Shown here: positions 36,125 through 47,478 of the stretch, piece by piece
Layout of the letters: each line of letters starts with the position of its first letter
Numbering within the stretch: position 1 is the stretch's first letter
NCBI GenBank assembly: GCA_942159475.1
Contig: OW804097.1
Coordinates: 37,894,298 to 37,958,297 of the forward strand
DNA: 64,000 bases
Direction of reading: 5' to 3'
Origin: Sthenelais limicola
Taxonomy: Eukaryota; Annelida; Polychaeta; Phyllodocida; Sigalionidae
The notes under the pieces: generated by a model
What the model was told of the DNA's origin: nothing
Seen by the model: only the letters and a program-made list of their open reading frames with translations
The model's database searches: none
Program-made: the position numbers and the translations under genes

Positions 36125-36480
36125 GATAATGGTTTCGATATAATGTCTAATAATAATTCCCTGCTAAAAATAATGCATAATAGATTTGATTTTCAGGACA
36201 CAACGAAAATCACAATATGGAAACCCTCCTGTGAAAAAGTTAAGAAATCGCCTCGTTATTTAGGTCCTTTAATATGGAATAAATTACATAATGGATTGAG
36301 AAACAGTGACTGGAAGACCATAACATGTTTTCTGGGATCGAATACTGATTGGATGACATGATTAAATGTTTCGATAACTAAATGGTAAAGAAATAAAAAA
36401 GAAAGACTATTTGAAGAAAACAAAATTGTCATTGCAGCCTTGTTGCTGTTATCAGTCATACTTGTATTATATTTTATTCT
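36125..36480 (+). pseudogene. LINE ORF2 C-terminal fragment
   Basis: The frame at 36143-36361 ends SPRYLGPLIWNKL...TCFLGSNTDW, the yxGPxxWNxLP..F...LK motif that closes many LINE reverse transcriptases. A family F element sits directly downstream (36493). AATAAAATC near 36922 may be the tail. Confidence 0.6.
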
Positions 36481-36492
36481 TTTTGATGTGAA

Positions 36493-36654
36493 GGGTGGTC
36501 TCCACTGGCTGCGGTAGGCTCTGTGGTAAGCCTTGCGATGGTGCTGTGATGATGAGAAGTGGCGAGTGGCTCATCACTCCTCTCCACCTACAGAACCAGC
36601 ACAGACCATCGCAAGGCTTACCGCAGAGCTTACCGCAGCCAGTGAAGACCTCCC
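36493..36654. mobile_element. Family F miniature element
   Basis: Inverted ends GGGTGGTCTCCACTGGCTGC and its near complement; interior contains CTTACCGCAGAGCTTACCGC, itself a repeat of the terminus. Right flank TTTA. Confidence 0.75.
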
Positions 36655-37049
36655 TTTATGGTGGGAAAAAACCCAAAAGGATTGATGTGTATGTGAAGGC
36701 CCTGAATGGGCGAATGGAATAAGTCTAGTAAATCCAGTAAATCTAGTGTCGTTAAAGTTACTGCTTGTTGCGATCGATAAGCTAAAAGTTTAAATATTAA
36801 ATATTTATTTCAATTTAAAAACTTTATTGTATCCTTTTAATCTTGAAATGAAATAATGATCCTGTCTTTTCACTTGAGCTCTGTGAGAATATCATGTATC
36901 ACAGAAACCAGTCTCAATCTCAATAAAATCTTTTAAAAGAAATACGATGTATCTTGCCCCCACATATATCTTGCCTGCACACATGTATGATATATTCCCC
37001 ATTAATTAAGTGCCATACCACAACAACCAATATTATTTTGTGAATGAAA

Positions 37050-37262
37050 ATCTGTACTGTACAGTGCTGTACAAATTTAGTAACTTCAGCTGAGATATGA
37101 TGAATACCGGGTATATCTGAGTATATTTGATATCGAGTTGATTTAAAGTATCAGTTCTGTTATGTTAAACTGCATTTTGAAGCTCATTTTTGTCTTAAAT
37201 ATGGGTTATTTGAGAGGATTGCATGGTGAAGGTGAATTGGACATTTTCTGAACATCTGACCC
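37050..37262 (+). mobile_element. Family A copy without left terminus
   Basis: Starts at a CTGTACAAATTTAGTAA block; right end intact. Confidence 0.7.
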
Positions 37263-37511
37263 ATTTAAGATTTGGTTGTATGTCCATGAAACACCTCCTG
37301 GTCCTGCACAAAAATGCCTGGCGTGTGGCGTTTGTGATCCGTTTGGGGGGAAATTTGTCATAAGTCGCAAAATATGGATTTTTGAATATCATCATAATTT
37401 GAAAAGCGGATATAAAGCCGCTTCCAATGATAGTAAACACTAGGACACCTAATATATGTATTTCTATATTCTATTTTTGAAAGTGTGACAGTGTGGCAAT
37501 GTTTCTGGACC

Positions 37512-38082
37512 AAGCGCAACCGACCCCGCCCCCTATAGGGCGGATTTAGACCACCTTTAAACCTCCTTTCGTTGCTCCATTACCCCTGGTATTCTCAGTT
37601 AGACAGAACTCACACCCATCGACCTGTTTTTTATGTTTTCCCATCTAAATGGGTACCATTACATCATCTGAATGGCAAGTTTTGTTCCTCTTCATGCCTT
37701 TTTAGGGGACGACTTATGTATAATCTGGTACAGGAAAGTTGCAATTTTAAATATAAAGATTGGTTTAGTCTCCCACCCCTGTCGGAGCTCTCACACACAC
37801 TACACCTTCACTCACACACTACACTCACTCACCAGCCACTGCCCCTCCCGCTGCCTGCCACTGCCTACCACTGCCTGCCACTAGTGTGTGTGTAGCATTG
37901 CCTCAAGGCTACACACACACTAGGCAGGTAGGCAGTCAGGTATCAAACACTAACACATGGGAGGAGTGAAGGATGGGTGGTTGGTGGGCATGCAGTGTCA
38001 TTCAAGGTGAGAAAAATGACAACTATAAGAACAAAAACAGACAATAAAATAAGTAGAGCAAGCAAAAGTACTAGCGGGTAGA
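37512..38082. mobile_element. Insertion of unknown type in the same B copy
   Basis: Starts at about CCAAGCGCAACCGACCCC and ends before ATTTCTGGATGGGTAATT, where B resumes. Contains a 16-bp perfect hairpin at 37881-37923 embedded in CTGCC/GGCAG repeats. No gene recognised. Confidence 0.5.
37881..37923. repeat. 16-bp perfect inverted repeat
   Basis: CTAGTGTGTGTGTAGC (37881) and its complement (37908) around an 11-base loop, with flanking CTGCCTACC / GGTAGGCAG words that extend the symmetry. Confidence 0.9.
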
Positions 38083-38130
38083 ATTTCTGGATGGGTAATT
38101 ACCAGTAAACCAACTAAATATACTCCATAT

Positions 38131-38912
38131 GTGGACACAAGGAAATCTCTCAGGATATATGCTGAAGATAGCCTGAAGTAAACTCCTTTAATCTATTGTC
38201 ATACCAACCAAAACCCCCAACAGGCATCCTATTCGTTGTGGACCTTCCTCTTACTGGAAACATCTCTCTTACTACCCTATCATTGCTATTATATTATATT
38301 ATATTGTATTTTACCACGTTTATTGCTGAATATTACCGGTATTACACTTGATTTGTACTAAGCTTGAAAGACCAAGATCATACAATGTCTCTGGTAAAAT
38401 GTATTTTTTACCACTTTCTTGTGTTCAATGCTAATCTTGTATGTTAGCACCACTGGTCACGACCTTGACTATTGAAATCCCAAAGTATATGGAGATTTTG
38501 ACTTTTTAACAGTTGTATACTACTTTGATAAACATGTCATTTCTTGAGGCGAATAATTAAGTAATCGCTCACTGTAACATATAGTAATGTATTTAACTAT
38601 ATGAACCAAACCCTAGTCGTTGGATACTATTTGTCCTAATACTACTACTATAACAAACATGTCATTCATTCGAAGCGAATAACTCTATATTCGCCCATCG
38701 CAGCGTATAGTAATGTACTTTACTATAAAAACCTCACCCTAGTCGTTAGATATGAATTATCTTTGTACTCAAATCATAATATATTCCAAATAGGGTAACA
38801 GCAGGAAGAAATGTGTTGATGAACTTCGACACATAGGCATGTCGACCCATTTGTCACTTTCTTTGTAATTAATTATCGGCAAATAAAAGACTCTCTATTC
38901 TATTCTATATGA
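38131..38912 (+). mobile_element. LINE 3' end with TCTAT tail, inserted in a B copy
   Basis: The insertion ends AAATAAAAGACTCTC then (TATTC)n at 38880-38912. It contains two imperfect tandem units (about 38532-38634 and 38648-38750) sharing TGTCATT, GCGAATAA, TATAGTAATGTA and CCCTAGTCGTT. The surrounding B element resumes exactly on both sides. Confidence 0.65.
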
Positions 38913-39190
38913 CGGCCTTCAAAACGCAAGGATATTTTTAATACAATGTCCCAAAATTGTTTACATGGATTCATATGACTATAGGTGCTAAACCCTCTAA
39001 ATGTCAGAACATTTTGATAAAGTGATCTTGTGGAAAAAACACTTTGAAAAATAGCAATGTTGTGACTTGTGACTCACATTCCTGGAACACATCACATTTA
39101 AGATTCGGTTGTACGGTAGGTTTATGAATCACCCCCTGGAGCTGCACAATAATGCATGTATCGGAGGACCCATGCTATCTTGAAGTATAT

Positions 39191-39425
39191 GGGTCAGATT
39201 GCCAGAAAAGGTACAATTCACCTTCACCAATCCTCTCAAATAACCCATATTTAAGACAAAAATGAGCTTCAAAATGCAGTTTAACATAACAGAACTGATA
39301 CTTTAAATCAACTCGATATCAAATATACTCAGATACACCTGATATTCATCATTTTCCAGCCTAATTTAGGAGAATTTCCTAAATGTGTAGAGCTGCTAAT
39401 TGTAGATTTTCTGAAGATTTCACCC
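39191..39425 (-). mobile_element. Family A copy, TSD ATAT
   Basis: ATAT at 39187-39190 and 39426-39429; termini differ (GGGTCAGATTG / TTTCACCC). Confidence 0.85.
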
Positions 39426-39564
39426 ATATGCCAGGTTGTAATTTCCTCTAATTAGAACCTTAATCTCCGCTCCTGGAACCCTATTTCCTTTACTCGAGAC
39501 TCCCATCAGATTCACCTCACAAGGTACCCACACTCAGCTGTCCAGTGCCTTCCAGTCCGTTAAT

Positions 39565-39799
39565 GGGTCAGATTTTCAGAAAATGCACAATCTACAGTTC
39601 TACACATCTCTCAAATTCTGCTAAATTAGAGTGAAAATTGTTAAATACTAGGTATATCTGAGTGTATGCTGTATTGTATTCATTCAATAAATCTTTTTGG
39701 TTATTTTGAACTGGAATTTGAACCTGATTTTTGTCTTAAATTTGGGTTATTTGAGAGGATTGGTGAAAGCGAATTATACATTTTCTTAAAATCTTACCC
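39565..39799 (+). mobile_element. Family A copy, TSD TAAT
   Basis: TAAT at 39561-39564 and 39800-39803. Confidence 0.85.
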
Positions 39800-39924
39800 T
39801 AATATCCTTTGATACTTCCCTGGCGATGTGTGACTGAAGCGTTGCTCTCTCTGGCAGCTGATCGGCAGAGAAGCGAATTCTGGGTCGCACTCCTCTTCTT
39901 CATCAGAGCATATTCTCTCCTATT

Positions 39925-40215
39925 GGGGATTTGCATAGCCGCCATTTTGAATCTAAAATCGCATAGAATTACGGGACTAATGGTACAGTCTAAAATCTAT
40001 AGAACACATGCCATGTTCTGCATAGAATATTAATCGGTGATCTAATGCCAATATCCATGTTATACATGTTTCCATAACATTAGTCCCCATCTTTCCCATC
40101 ATGGATTTAGTTAACATAGATCATTCATACAAGCTGTGATGTTGGTGAAAACATTCTTGCAATTGTCCAAGAAGGCACTGTAACGGACATGCGCAATGGC
40201 ACATGAAACTCCCCT
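39925..40215 (+). mobile_element. Family H element
   Basis: Ends GGGGATTTGCATAGCCGCC and the inverted counterpart ...GGCACATGAAACTCCCC, giving imperfect inverted termini of about 20 bases. Confidence 0.6.
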
Positions 40216-40339
40216 ATTGATGGTGGTGTATCTAATAATCACGATTATAAACAATGTGATTTGGGATTTTTCCTCATCCCAACCCCAAAGGGATTTAGGA
40301 TGCCCATATTCATTGAGAATTGGCAAAACCTTGACTTCC

Positions 40340-40782
40340 ACTGTCCAATTCCACTGGTCCAATTCCACTGGTTCGCTTATATATATGTGCTCATGGCTCG
40401 CTCTTGCTGCGCTTGTTTATAGTGCGCTTGTCAATCGCTCTTCAACCGCTAATATTTTTAGCGCAATACAAGCGTACTGGTGTGCTTGTTTCCTATATGA
40501 AATCAATAGCAAATGCATTTGTGTGCTCTCATTGCGCTCTTGGTCCGCTTGTTTAACAGGCAGAAGAGCGTCATGTAGTTACCCTCATATCAAACACAAC
40601 AAATTTTAGCGCAACGTCCTGCGCTCTCCCAAAGAAGCTCACATTGCGGTTTTCAAGAGCGTATAGAGAGCGTAGTTACCGAATCTATTAGACCGCTCTG
40701 ACTTCGCTTGTGATGCGCTCAAGATAATAAAAAAGAGCGGGCCATGAGCGGACCTAAAGAGCGAGCCAGTGGAAACGCAGTC
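40340..40782 (+). mobile_element. Family C element, first of tandem
   Basis: Left edge blurred by a partial duplication of TCCAATTCCACTGG; right edge is the TTAA at 40783-40786 shared with the next copy. Confidence 0.75.
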
Positions 40783-40786
40783 TTAA

Positions 40787-41234
40787 GGTACGATTCCACT
40801 GGCTCGCTTGTATATGTGCTCATGGCTCGCTCTTGCTGCGCTTGTTTATGGGGTGCTTGTCAGTCGCTCTTCATCCGCTAATATTTTTAGCGCAATACAA
40901 GCGCAGTGCGATTCTACTGAGATTCTACTGCTGCGCTTGTTTCCTATATGAAATCAATGGTAAATGCGTTTGTGCGCTCTTACTGCGTTCTTGGTCCGCT
41001 CGTTTAACAGGTAGAAAGAGCGTTGTGTTGCTGCGCTCAAATCAAACACGGCAGATATTAGCGCAACGTCAAAAAGAAGCACAAACGTCCGATTTTAAGA
41101 GCGTATAGAAAGCGGTGTAACCGATTCTATTAGACGGCTCTGGGTTCGCTCTGTCTTCGCTTATTATGCGCTTTGGGAAATAAAAAGAGCGGGCCATGAG
41201 CGGTCCAAAAGAGCAAGCCAGTGGAAACGCAGCC
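40787..41234 (+). mobile_element. Family C element, complete, TTAA on both sides
   Basis: Best-preserved copy, 448 bases, between TTAA 40783-40786 and TTAA 41235-41238. Ends GGTACGATTCCACTGGCTCG and the reverse-type CCAGTGGAAACGCAGCC. TTAA borders point to piggyBac or Kolobok transposases (inference). No transposase frame. Confidence 0.85.
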
Positions 41235-41597
41235 TTAAGGTCCGATTCCACTGGTTTGCTTATATATGTGCTCATGGCTCGCTCATGGCTCGCTCTTGCT
41301 GCGCTTGTTCATAGTGTGCTTGTCATTTGCTCTTCATCCACTAATATTTTTAGCGCAATACGAGCGCAGAGCGATTCTACTGGTTTGCTTGTTTCCTTAT
41401 GAAATCAATGGTAAATCACTTGGTCCGCTCTAATTGCGCTCTTGGACTGCTCAGTTGCGCTCAAATCAAACACGTCAGATATTAGCGCAACGTCCTGCAC
41501 TCTTCTAAAAAAGTGCAAATAGCAGTTTTTAAGAGCGTATGGAAAGCGCAATAACCGATTCTATTAGACCGTACTACGGAAGCCCATCGCTGCCATC

Positions 41598-41805
41598 TCG
41601 CCTCTCACCTCTCGCCTCTCGCCTCTCACTTTGGAATTCTCGCCTCTCACCTCTCGCCTCTTGCCTCTCACTTTGGAATTCTCGCCTCTCTCCTCTCACC
41701 TCTTGCCTTTGAAAGTATCGCCTCTCGCCTCTTGTGTCTCGCCTCTTGTGTCTCGCCTCTCGTGTCTTGCCTCTCGTGTCTTGCCTCTCGCCTCTCACCT
41801 TCAAA
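41598..41805 (+). repeat. Heptamer array (TCGCCTC)n, left end of foldback-like element
   Basis: Units TCGCCTC, TCACCTC, TTGCCTC and TCACTTT in strict 7-base register, with a recurring TCACTTT-GGAATTC pair and TTGTGTC units toward the inside. Confidence 0.85.
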
Positions 41806-41896
41806 CATGCAACATTAGCTTCCATTTCCCACATAGTAGATCCATTTTTTCAATGAGACTGAACTTATAATGGCAGACTTCCTTGACTTTAGGTAT

Positions 41897-42220
41897 GAGG
41901 GTGAGAAAGAGAGGTAGGGTGAGAGGGAGGGGGAGAGGGAGAGGAAGGGTGAGAGGTAGGATGAGAGGGAGAAGGAGGGTGAGAGGGAAAGGGAGGGTGA
42001 GAAGGAGAGGTAGGGTGAGAGGGAGGGTGAGAGGGAGGGTGAGAGGGAGGGTGAGAGGGAAAGGGAGGGTGAGAGGGAGAGGGCGGGTGAGAGGGAGAGG
42101 GAGGGTGAGAGGGAGAGGGAGGGTGAGAGGTAGGGTGAGAGGGAGAGGGAGGGTGAGAGGGAAAGGGAGGGTGAGAGGGAGGGTGAGAGGGAAAGGGAGG
42201 GTGAGCAGGAGAGGGAGGGT
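41897..42220 (+). repeat. Purine-rich hexamer-based minisatellite (GGGTGA/GAGGGA)
   Basis: Alternating GGGTGA and GAGGGA hexamers in 12- and 18-base units. One strand is almost all purine. Long open frames here (Arg-Gly/Val or Ser-His-Pro-Pro) are artefacts of the period. Confidence 0.9.
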
Positions 42221-42299
42221 CATTGTCATCATTGGTACATATGTCTACTTTGGGACGTAACAACATCAATATTCAATACCAAAATATTTAACAAACCGC

Positions 42300-42420
42300 C
42301 GCCTCCCCAATCCAGTCACCCACTCCCCTCCAGCTGTCCCTCCCCTACTACTGCCTCCCCCTCTCCTGCCTCCCCCTCTCGTTCCCCCCCCCACTCCCAC
42401 CCTCCCTCATATTTCCATAT
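42300..42420 (+). repeat. Polypyrimidine tract
   Basis: C/T-rich stretch of CCTCCCC words, opposite in strand bias to the purine minisatellite 80 bases away. Confidence 0.7.
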
Positions 42421-42477
42421 ATATCTCCTGGTCTCAATTTAAGTTTGATGAATAAGAATATGGGAAATAAACACTAT

Positions 42478-42509
42478 ATTATTGTGACTCATTTCCCTGT
42501 AACACATCA
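42478..42509 (+). mobile_element. Family B end fragment
   Basis: GTGACTCATTTCCCTGTAAC plus ACATCA only. Confidence 0.5.
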
Positions 42510-42659
42510 ATATAAATTCGAAGGTATGCAAGGAATTAGACTATTGAATTGGAAACATTTCAGTGTGACTAATATTTCCTCTCAAAAGGGGAAAGGCAAG
42601 AGGGAAGAGTTGAGGGACGAGAGGTGAGCAATATCACTCCTGGGCCAAAAAACATACAT

Positions 42660-42770
42660 ATGTATGGAAGACAGAGAAGAGGGGGAGGGAGAGAGGGAGA
42701 GGGGGAAGTATATATGGGGAGAGAGGGTGACCCCCCATGCAGAGGAGTGGGAGAGTGAAGAAGAGGGTTA
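42660..42770 (+). repeat. Purine-rich tract
   Basis: GGGAGAGAGG-type low-complexity sequence inside the foldback-like element. Confidence 0.7.
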
Positions 42771-42879
42771 AAATACCATTGTATTTCAAAATTCTATTTT
42801 TGTGCCCTGTATGTAACTAGTTTTCCAGTGACACATCATATTTTTTTCTATAATTGTTTAAAATGTTATTAGTATACAA

Positions 42880-42912
42880 ATATCTCATGACTCATTATCC
42901 TGAAACACATCA
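42880..42912 (+). mobile_element. Family B end fragment
   Basis: ATGACTCATTATCCTGAAAC plus ACATCAC. Confidence 0.55.
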
Positions 42913-43077
42913 CTTATTTACTGATAAAAAAGCAAGGGCACAATGTAGGCCTACCATGCCACCATGCCACATGTGATTGAAGTGCCACATGTGGGAAATT
43001 CCCCTAGTTCCAGTTCCCTTGGTAAAAGGTGGAATCTCCACTATGCAGATGGAAAACATGGCATTTGTGCAGGAAAA

Positions 43078-43169
43078 TGTAGTGAGATGCGAGATGCGAG
43101 AGGCGAGATTTAAAAAGTGAGATGCGAGAGGCGAGGTGCGAGAGGCGAGAGGTGAGAGGCGAGAGGCAA
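43078..43169 (-). repeat. Heptamer array, right end of foldback-like element
   Basis: Minus-strand units TTGCCTC, TCGCCTC, TCACCTC, TCGCATC, TCACTTT in 7-base register, mirroring the left end. Confidence 0.8.
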
Positions 43170-43292
43170 GATGGCAGCGATGGGCTTCCGTTCCGCTCTG
43201 GGTTCGCTCTTTGCTTGTTAGGCACTTGAGGAAATAAAAAGAGTGGGCCATGAGCATACCAAAAGAGCGAGCCAGTGGAATCGCAGCCTTAG

Positions 43293-43757
43293 GCTGCGTT
43301 TCCACTGGTTCGCTCTTTTGGCCCGCTCATGGCCCGCTCTTTTTTATTGTCTTGAGCGCATAACAAGCGAAGTTTGAGCGAAACCAGAGCGGTCTAAGAG
43401 AATCGGTTATTGCGCTTTCTATACGCTCTAAAAAGTGGCTATGTGCGCTTCTTTAGAAGAGCGCAGGACGTTGCGCTCATATCTGCCGTGTTTGATTTGA
43501 GCGCAGCAAGACAAGGCTCTTAAGTTTCTACCTGTTATAAAGTAGCGGACCAAGAGCGCAGTGAGAGCGCACAAAAGCATTTGCTATTGATTTCATATAG
43601 GAAACAAGCGCAGCAGTAGAATCCCAGTAGAATTGCTCTGCGCTTGTACTTCGCTAAAAATATTAGCGGATGAAGAGCGACTGACTAGCACCCCATAAAC
43701 AAGCGCAGCAAGAGCGAGCAATAAGCGCAGATACAAGCGATCCAGTGGGATCCCACC
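43293..43757 (-). mobile_element. Family C element, inverted
   Basis: Opposite orientation to its neighbour, sharing the TTAG border 43289-43292; right border TTTA (43758-43761). The junction of the two forms a local palindrome. Confidence 0.75.
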
Positions 43758-43822
43758 TTTAGGTTTCCTACTCTAACATCTTAAATGTTCCCTCTTGCAG
43801 ACCCATGTTCTTATACATTATA

Positions 43823-44050
43823 GGGTGAAATCGCCAGAAAGTGTACAATTTAAAAAATCCTCTCAAATAACCCGAATTTCAGACGAAAATAAAGTTCAAA
43901 ATACAGTTCAACCGGACCAAAAAGATTGCTCGAATCAATGCAATGCAGAATATACTCGAATTTACCTAGTATTGACCAAATTGCGGTCTACTTTAGCAGA
44001 ATTTACTAAATGTGTACAGCTGCTATTGTACATTTTCTGAAAATCTGACC
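43823..44050 (-). mobile_element. Family A copy
   Basis: GGGTGAAATCGCC left end; right end lacks the last C. Confidence 0.75.
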
Positions 44051-44059
44051 ATATTATTC

Positions 44060-44530
44060 ATTCTTCTTGGATTGTAATAATTAAATTACATAGACTTCTC
44101 CTCATTTCATAATTGACATTTAAAAATGCATGCTGCTGAATTTTCAATAATTATTTGCATCAGTAAGTATTTTCTCATTTTGGAAATGCTTATGATAGTA
44201 CAGAGTCATTAAAACATTGTCATATATACATGTCATTATATATCTTATATTTCATTACAAATGGAATTTGAGAGTCATGTAGAGTGACATATCTAAAAAA
44301 GTAAACTTCTTGCCTCTATATCAATCTTTATAACTATATTTACCTTGATGTAAACCCTTAGCTCAACAACCAAACCCCTAGTCAACACCCAAATTAGCTA
44401 GTCAACCCTCTGTAGCTAGGTATACACGGGAAGACCAGGTCCAGACCTGAGGTGTACTACCTGTATTTTATAACCTGCTAGTCATGAAATAAAAAAAATC
44501 ATTATTATAATCATTATTATTATGATAGTA
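44060..44530 (+). mobile_element. Probable LINE 3' end with CATTATTAT tail
   Basis: GAAATAAAAAAAATCATTATTAT at 44488-44515 is followed by more ATTATT. The word AGCTAGGTATACACGGGAAG (44412) is related to AGCTAGTAAGGGTACCTTGG at 55018, so both tails belong to one family. Confidence 0.5.
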
Positions 44531-44714
44531 GAATACATTCCTATCATACAGTTCTCTCTATATATTTTATGGTGGGTTTTTACTTTACATAGAAAGGAGA
44601 TCTTTCGCAAAAATAGATATGATGTCGTCTAATAAGGACAGAAAGAGCCACAAAGCCTTTCAACTCCACAAAAACAAGAAGTAAGATCGGCTTTACGATC
44701 CAACAAAGATAGAT

Positions 44715-44948
44715 GTGTCAGATTGTCAGAAAGTGTACAATTGGCAGCCCTACACATTTGGGAAATCCTGCTAAATTAAGCTGGAAAATGATAAATACCA
44801 GTATATCTGAGTATATTTTATATTATGTTGTTTTAAAATACCTGTTCTGCTATATTAAACTGTATTTTGAACCTCATTTCTGTCCTCAATGTGGGTTATT
44901 TGAGAGGATTGGTGAAGGTGAATTGTACATGTTCTGAAGATCTGACCC
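44715..44948 (+). mobile_element. Family A copy, TSD AGAT
   Basis: AGAT at 44711-44714 and 44949-44952; left end GTGTCAG. Confidence 0.85.
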
Positions 44949-45233
44949 AGATGGAGGGACATATATAATCTGCACATTAACGAGCCTCCTACGTCGGTTT
45001 AATTAGGATGAACAAGGGCTGGATAACCTAATATAGCACTACCAGACGGCACCTTATTGATTTTACATACATAGAGAGAAGGCCAATTGTTTTCCTAGCA
45101 ATTATTGAAGCAGATGCCTTGTAATTAGTCAATGGAAGAGGTTTGTAAAACAACACGCGATTCTAGAACTCTCATTAATCTTATTTCCACTCGACTCAAT
45201 CTCAATTAGACAGTCGTATATTGTATCACATAT

Positions 45234-45634
45234 GTGATGTGTTCCTAGAAAATGAGTCGCAAGTCGCAAAAATGATATTTTTCAAAGTGATTTACTCATA
45301 GGATCTTTTTATTGAAATATTCTCATTCTTTGGGGGTTGAGTGATGTTTGTAGCATAAATAGATGTACCAAATGTCAAGACTGTGGATCAAATATATCCT
45401 TGCGTTTTCAACGTCATTCTAAGGAGTATACTAAGCTACTTAACTAGTAAATGTCCACCCAGAAAATATAGCAAACTATTTTTCAAACATAAAATATAGA
45501 AACACTTATTAGAGTTATTATTAGTCCCAATGTTTGTTATCATTGGAATCGTCTTGATCTCATCTTTTCAAATATGTTGATATCTCAAAATCCATTTTTG
45601 GCGACTTGTGACTCATTTTCCTGAAACACATCAC
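45234..45634 (+). mobile_element. Family B copy, TSD ATAT
   Basis: ATAT at 45230-45233 and 45635-45638. Confidence 0.9.
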
Positions 45635-45855
45635 ATATAGCTTCATCCAGTGAGAACTGTGCACGGCTATTTAAATAGTAACATTACCGAGCTGCCGGGG
45701 GAAATGAAAGACAAAGGAATTAGTATCCTTTGATGGGATTTATCAATAATTGATTGATGGGATAACAATAAATGTTCTTATAACAATTTCCAGCAAATGG
45801 AGTATACGTGTAGTTGCCTTTATGACCAACCATTGAGGCAATCATTTTATCTTAA

Positions 45856-46090
45856 GGGTCAGATCGCCAGAAAATGTACAGTTCCACTTCAACAATCCTC
45901 TCAAATAACCCACATTTAAGACAAAAATGAACTTCAAAATACAGTGCAATATAACAGAACAGGTATTTTAAAACAACATAGTACAAAATATACTCAGATA
46001 TACCTGGTATTTATCATTTTTCAGCCTTATTCAGCAGATTTTACTAAATGTGTAGAGCTGCCAATTGTACATTTTCTGACGATCTGACCC
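45856..46090 (-). mobile_element. Family A copy
   Basis: Full length with both termini of the GATCGCC/GACGATC subtype. Confidence 0.8.
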
Positions 46091-46149
46091 ATAAGCATTG
46101 TTTTAGCAGTTTTATCGATGACCGGTTGACCATGGTGAGGGAAATATTG

Positions 46150-46420
46150 TTGTTGTTGTAACGTTTTTATTATACTGATAGGTACATCTCCATGTTGCCA
46201 TCGTTTTTTGTTCGTATGCTGTATGAATCTTAACTATTAATAGTTTGTATTACATAAAATTTAGATTACTATTTATACAATGTTTAGTAGCGTTAGACAT
46301 TAATGTACTAATTAATTGTTCATAACATAATATGATATAAATTACCAGAGGTATTCATTATTATACAGAGTTCGATGAGTTCTTTGTATGTTTCTTGACA
46401 TACGTTTTAAACATTTTATA
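46150..46420 (-). mobile_element. Probable LINE 3' end with (CAA)n tail
   Basis: Minus strand AATAAAAACGTTACAACAAC at 46172-46153. Related to the tails at 5263 and 6815 by the AATAAAAA-YRTT core. Confidence 0.4.
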
Positions 46421-46445
46421 GATTCTTACATAAGTGTTAGTACAT

Positions 46446-46672
46446 GCGTCAGATCGTCAGAAAATGTGCAATTCGCCTACACCAATCCTCTCAAATAAAC
46501 CACATTTAAGACAAGAATGAACTTCAAAACGCAGTTTAACATAGATAATATAAATCAACGCGACACCAAATGTGCGCAGATATACCCAGTATTCATCCCT
46601 TTTCAGCCTAATTTAGCAGATTGTCAACAATCTGTAGAGCTGCCAATTGTACATTTTCTGGAAGTCTGGCCC
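46446..46672 (-). mobile_element. Family A copy
   Basis: Termini GCGTCAG and CTGGCCC; flanks ACAT and ACTT. Confidence 0.75.
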
Positions 46673-46984
46673 ACTTATTTATTCCCACTTATCCCCAAAA
46701 TCCCCAATATAGCAATTATTATTTTGACTCCGCTTGTAATTGAATTAAATTGAAATAAAATGTGTATTCTTTTTCATTATCAATTATTTGAACATTTTAA
46801 AAGTAGAAATTAGTCATTCCGACGGAAACGAGTTGCGGGGTTCAAATATTGGATGCCAGATTTTAGCCTTGGGCTCCGAACACTATTCAACAGAGAATTC
46901 AGGAATATACAAATGGATTAATTCAACTTTTATGTTGTCCTCCCTTGTTCATCTGTTTCGTATTGCTGGTTTCATTCTTGTTTT

Positions 46985-47036
46985 CACTTTGCTTTTACCT
47001 AGAACTAAAGACCTGGAATAATTTGCCGGAAGGGCT
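46985..47036 (+). pseudogene. Possible short LINE C-terminal scrap
   Basis: KTWNNLPEGL followed by a stop (about 47005-47036) resembles the TWNxLP end of LINE proteins; nothing else around it supports the call. Confidence 0.3.
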
Positions 47037-47039
47037 GTG

Positions 47040-47470
47040 AGCTATTGAAGGTTTCTTTCATGAAAATAGGTTTTTATTGCATACAATTTCGTCGACAAGT
47101 CCCGATAGTCTCATGCGATACAAATAACAAAGAAAAGTTGAAGAGTGATTGCAATATTTTATTAAATATTAAATGTCCCACATAATCGATATCAATGGGG
47201 CTTCATTTAGGGCAACACAACGAAACAAACCATTAATGTCCAGTTAAAATCAATTCATCTCAAATTTTCCCTTCTCTTGGTAGAAGTGATTTTCAAATTC
47301 AGTATCCGGCATCAGCACACAAAGAGATTAAACCGGATTTCTTCGCAGCAAGAACTTGAAAATGATTTGAGATCACTGAAATCAACTCAAACAGCTGGTC
47401 CCAAATTAAGAAAAACTGCTAATGGCATAAGAGATCCTCCAATTCTTTAGACAGTAGGCGTCTCTTTCTT
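47040..47470. other. No feature recognised
   Basis: No frame or repeat partner found. Confidence 0.45.
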
Positions 47471-47478
47471 TGTCAAAT

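Larger units (their letters stand above)
37334..39095 (-). mobile_element. Family B copy split by two insertions
   Basis: Segments 37334-37511, 38083-38130 and 38913-39095 rebuild one copy; insertions described separately. Confidence 0.8.
41575..43192 (+). mobile_element. Foldback-like element with heptamer-array inverted ends
   Basis: Both ends carry GGAAGCCCATCGCTGCCATC (left about 41579-41598; right, reverse-complemented, about 43170-43189) followed inward by heptamer arrays. The 1.6-kb unit splits a family C copy exactly between its AGACCG and CTCTGG words (41571 and 43195). The interior contains a purine minisatellite, B-end fragments and no recognisable gene. Foldback elements of flies and TU elements of sea urchins have ends built of short tandem repeats in the same manner (established knowledge). 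Confidence 0.6.
41239..43288 (+). mobile_element. Family C element split by foldback-like insertion
   Basis: Left part 41239-41571, right part 43195-43288; together they make one copy lacking almost nothing except indels. Left border TTAA, right border TTAG. Confidence 0.75.

Noticed and set aside
41883..42269. Arg-Gly-Val and Ser-His-Pro repeat frames
   Set aside because: They are readings of the hexamer array; only the PKVDICTND start is shared with another sequence.
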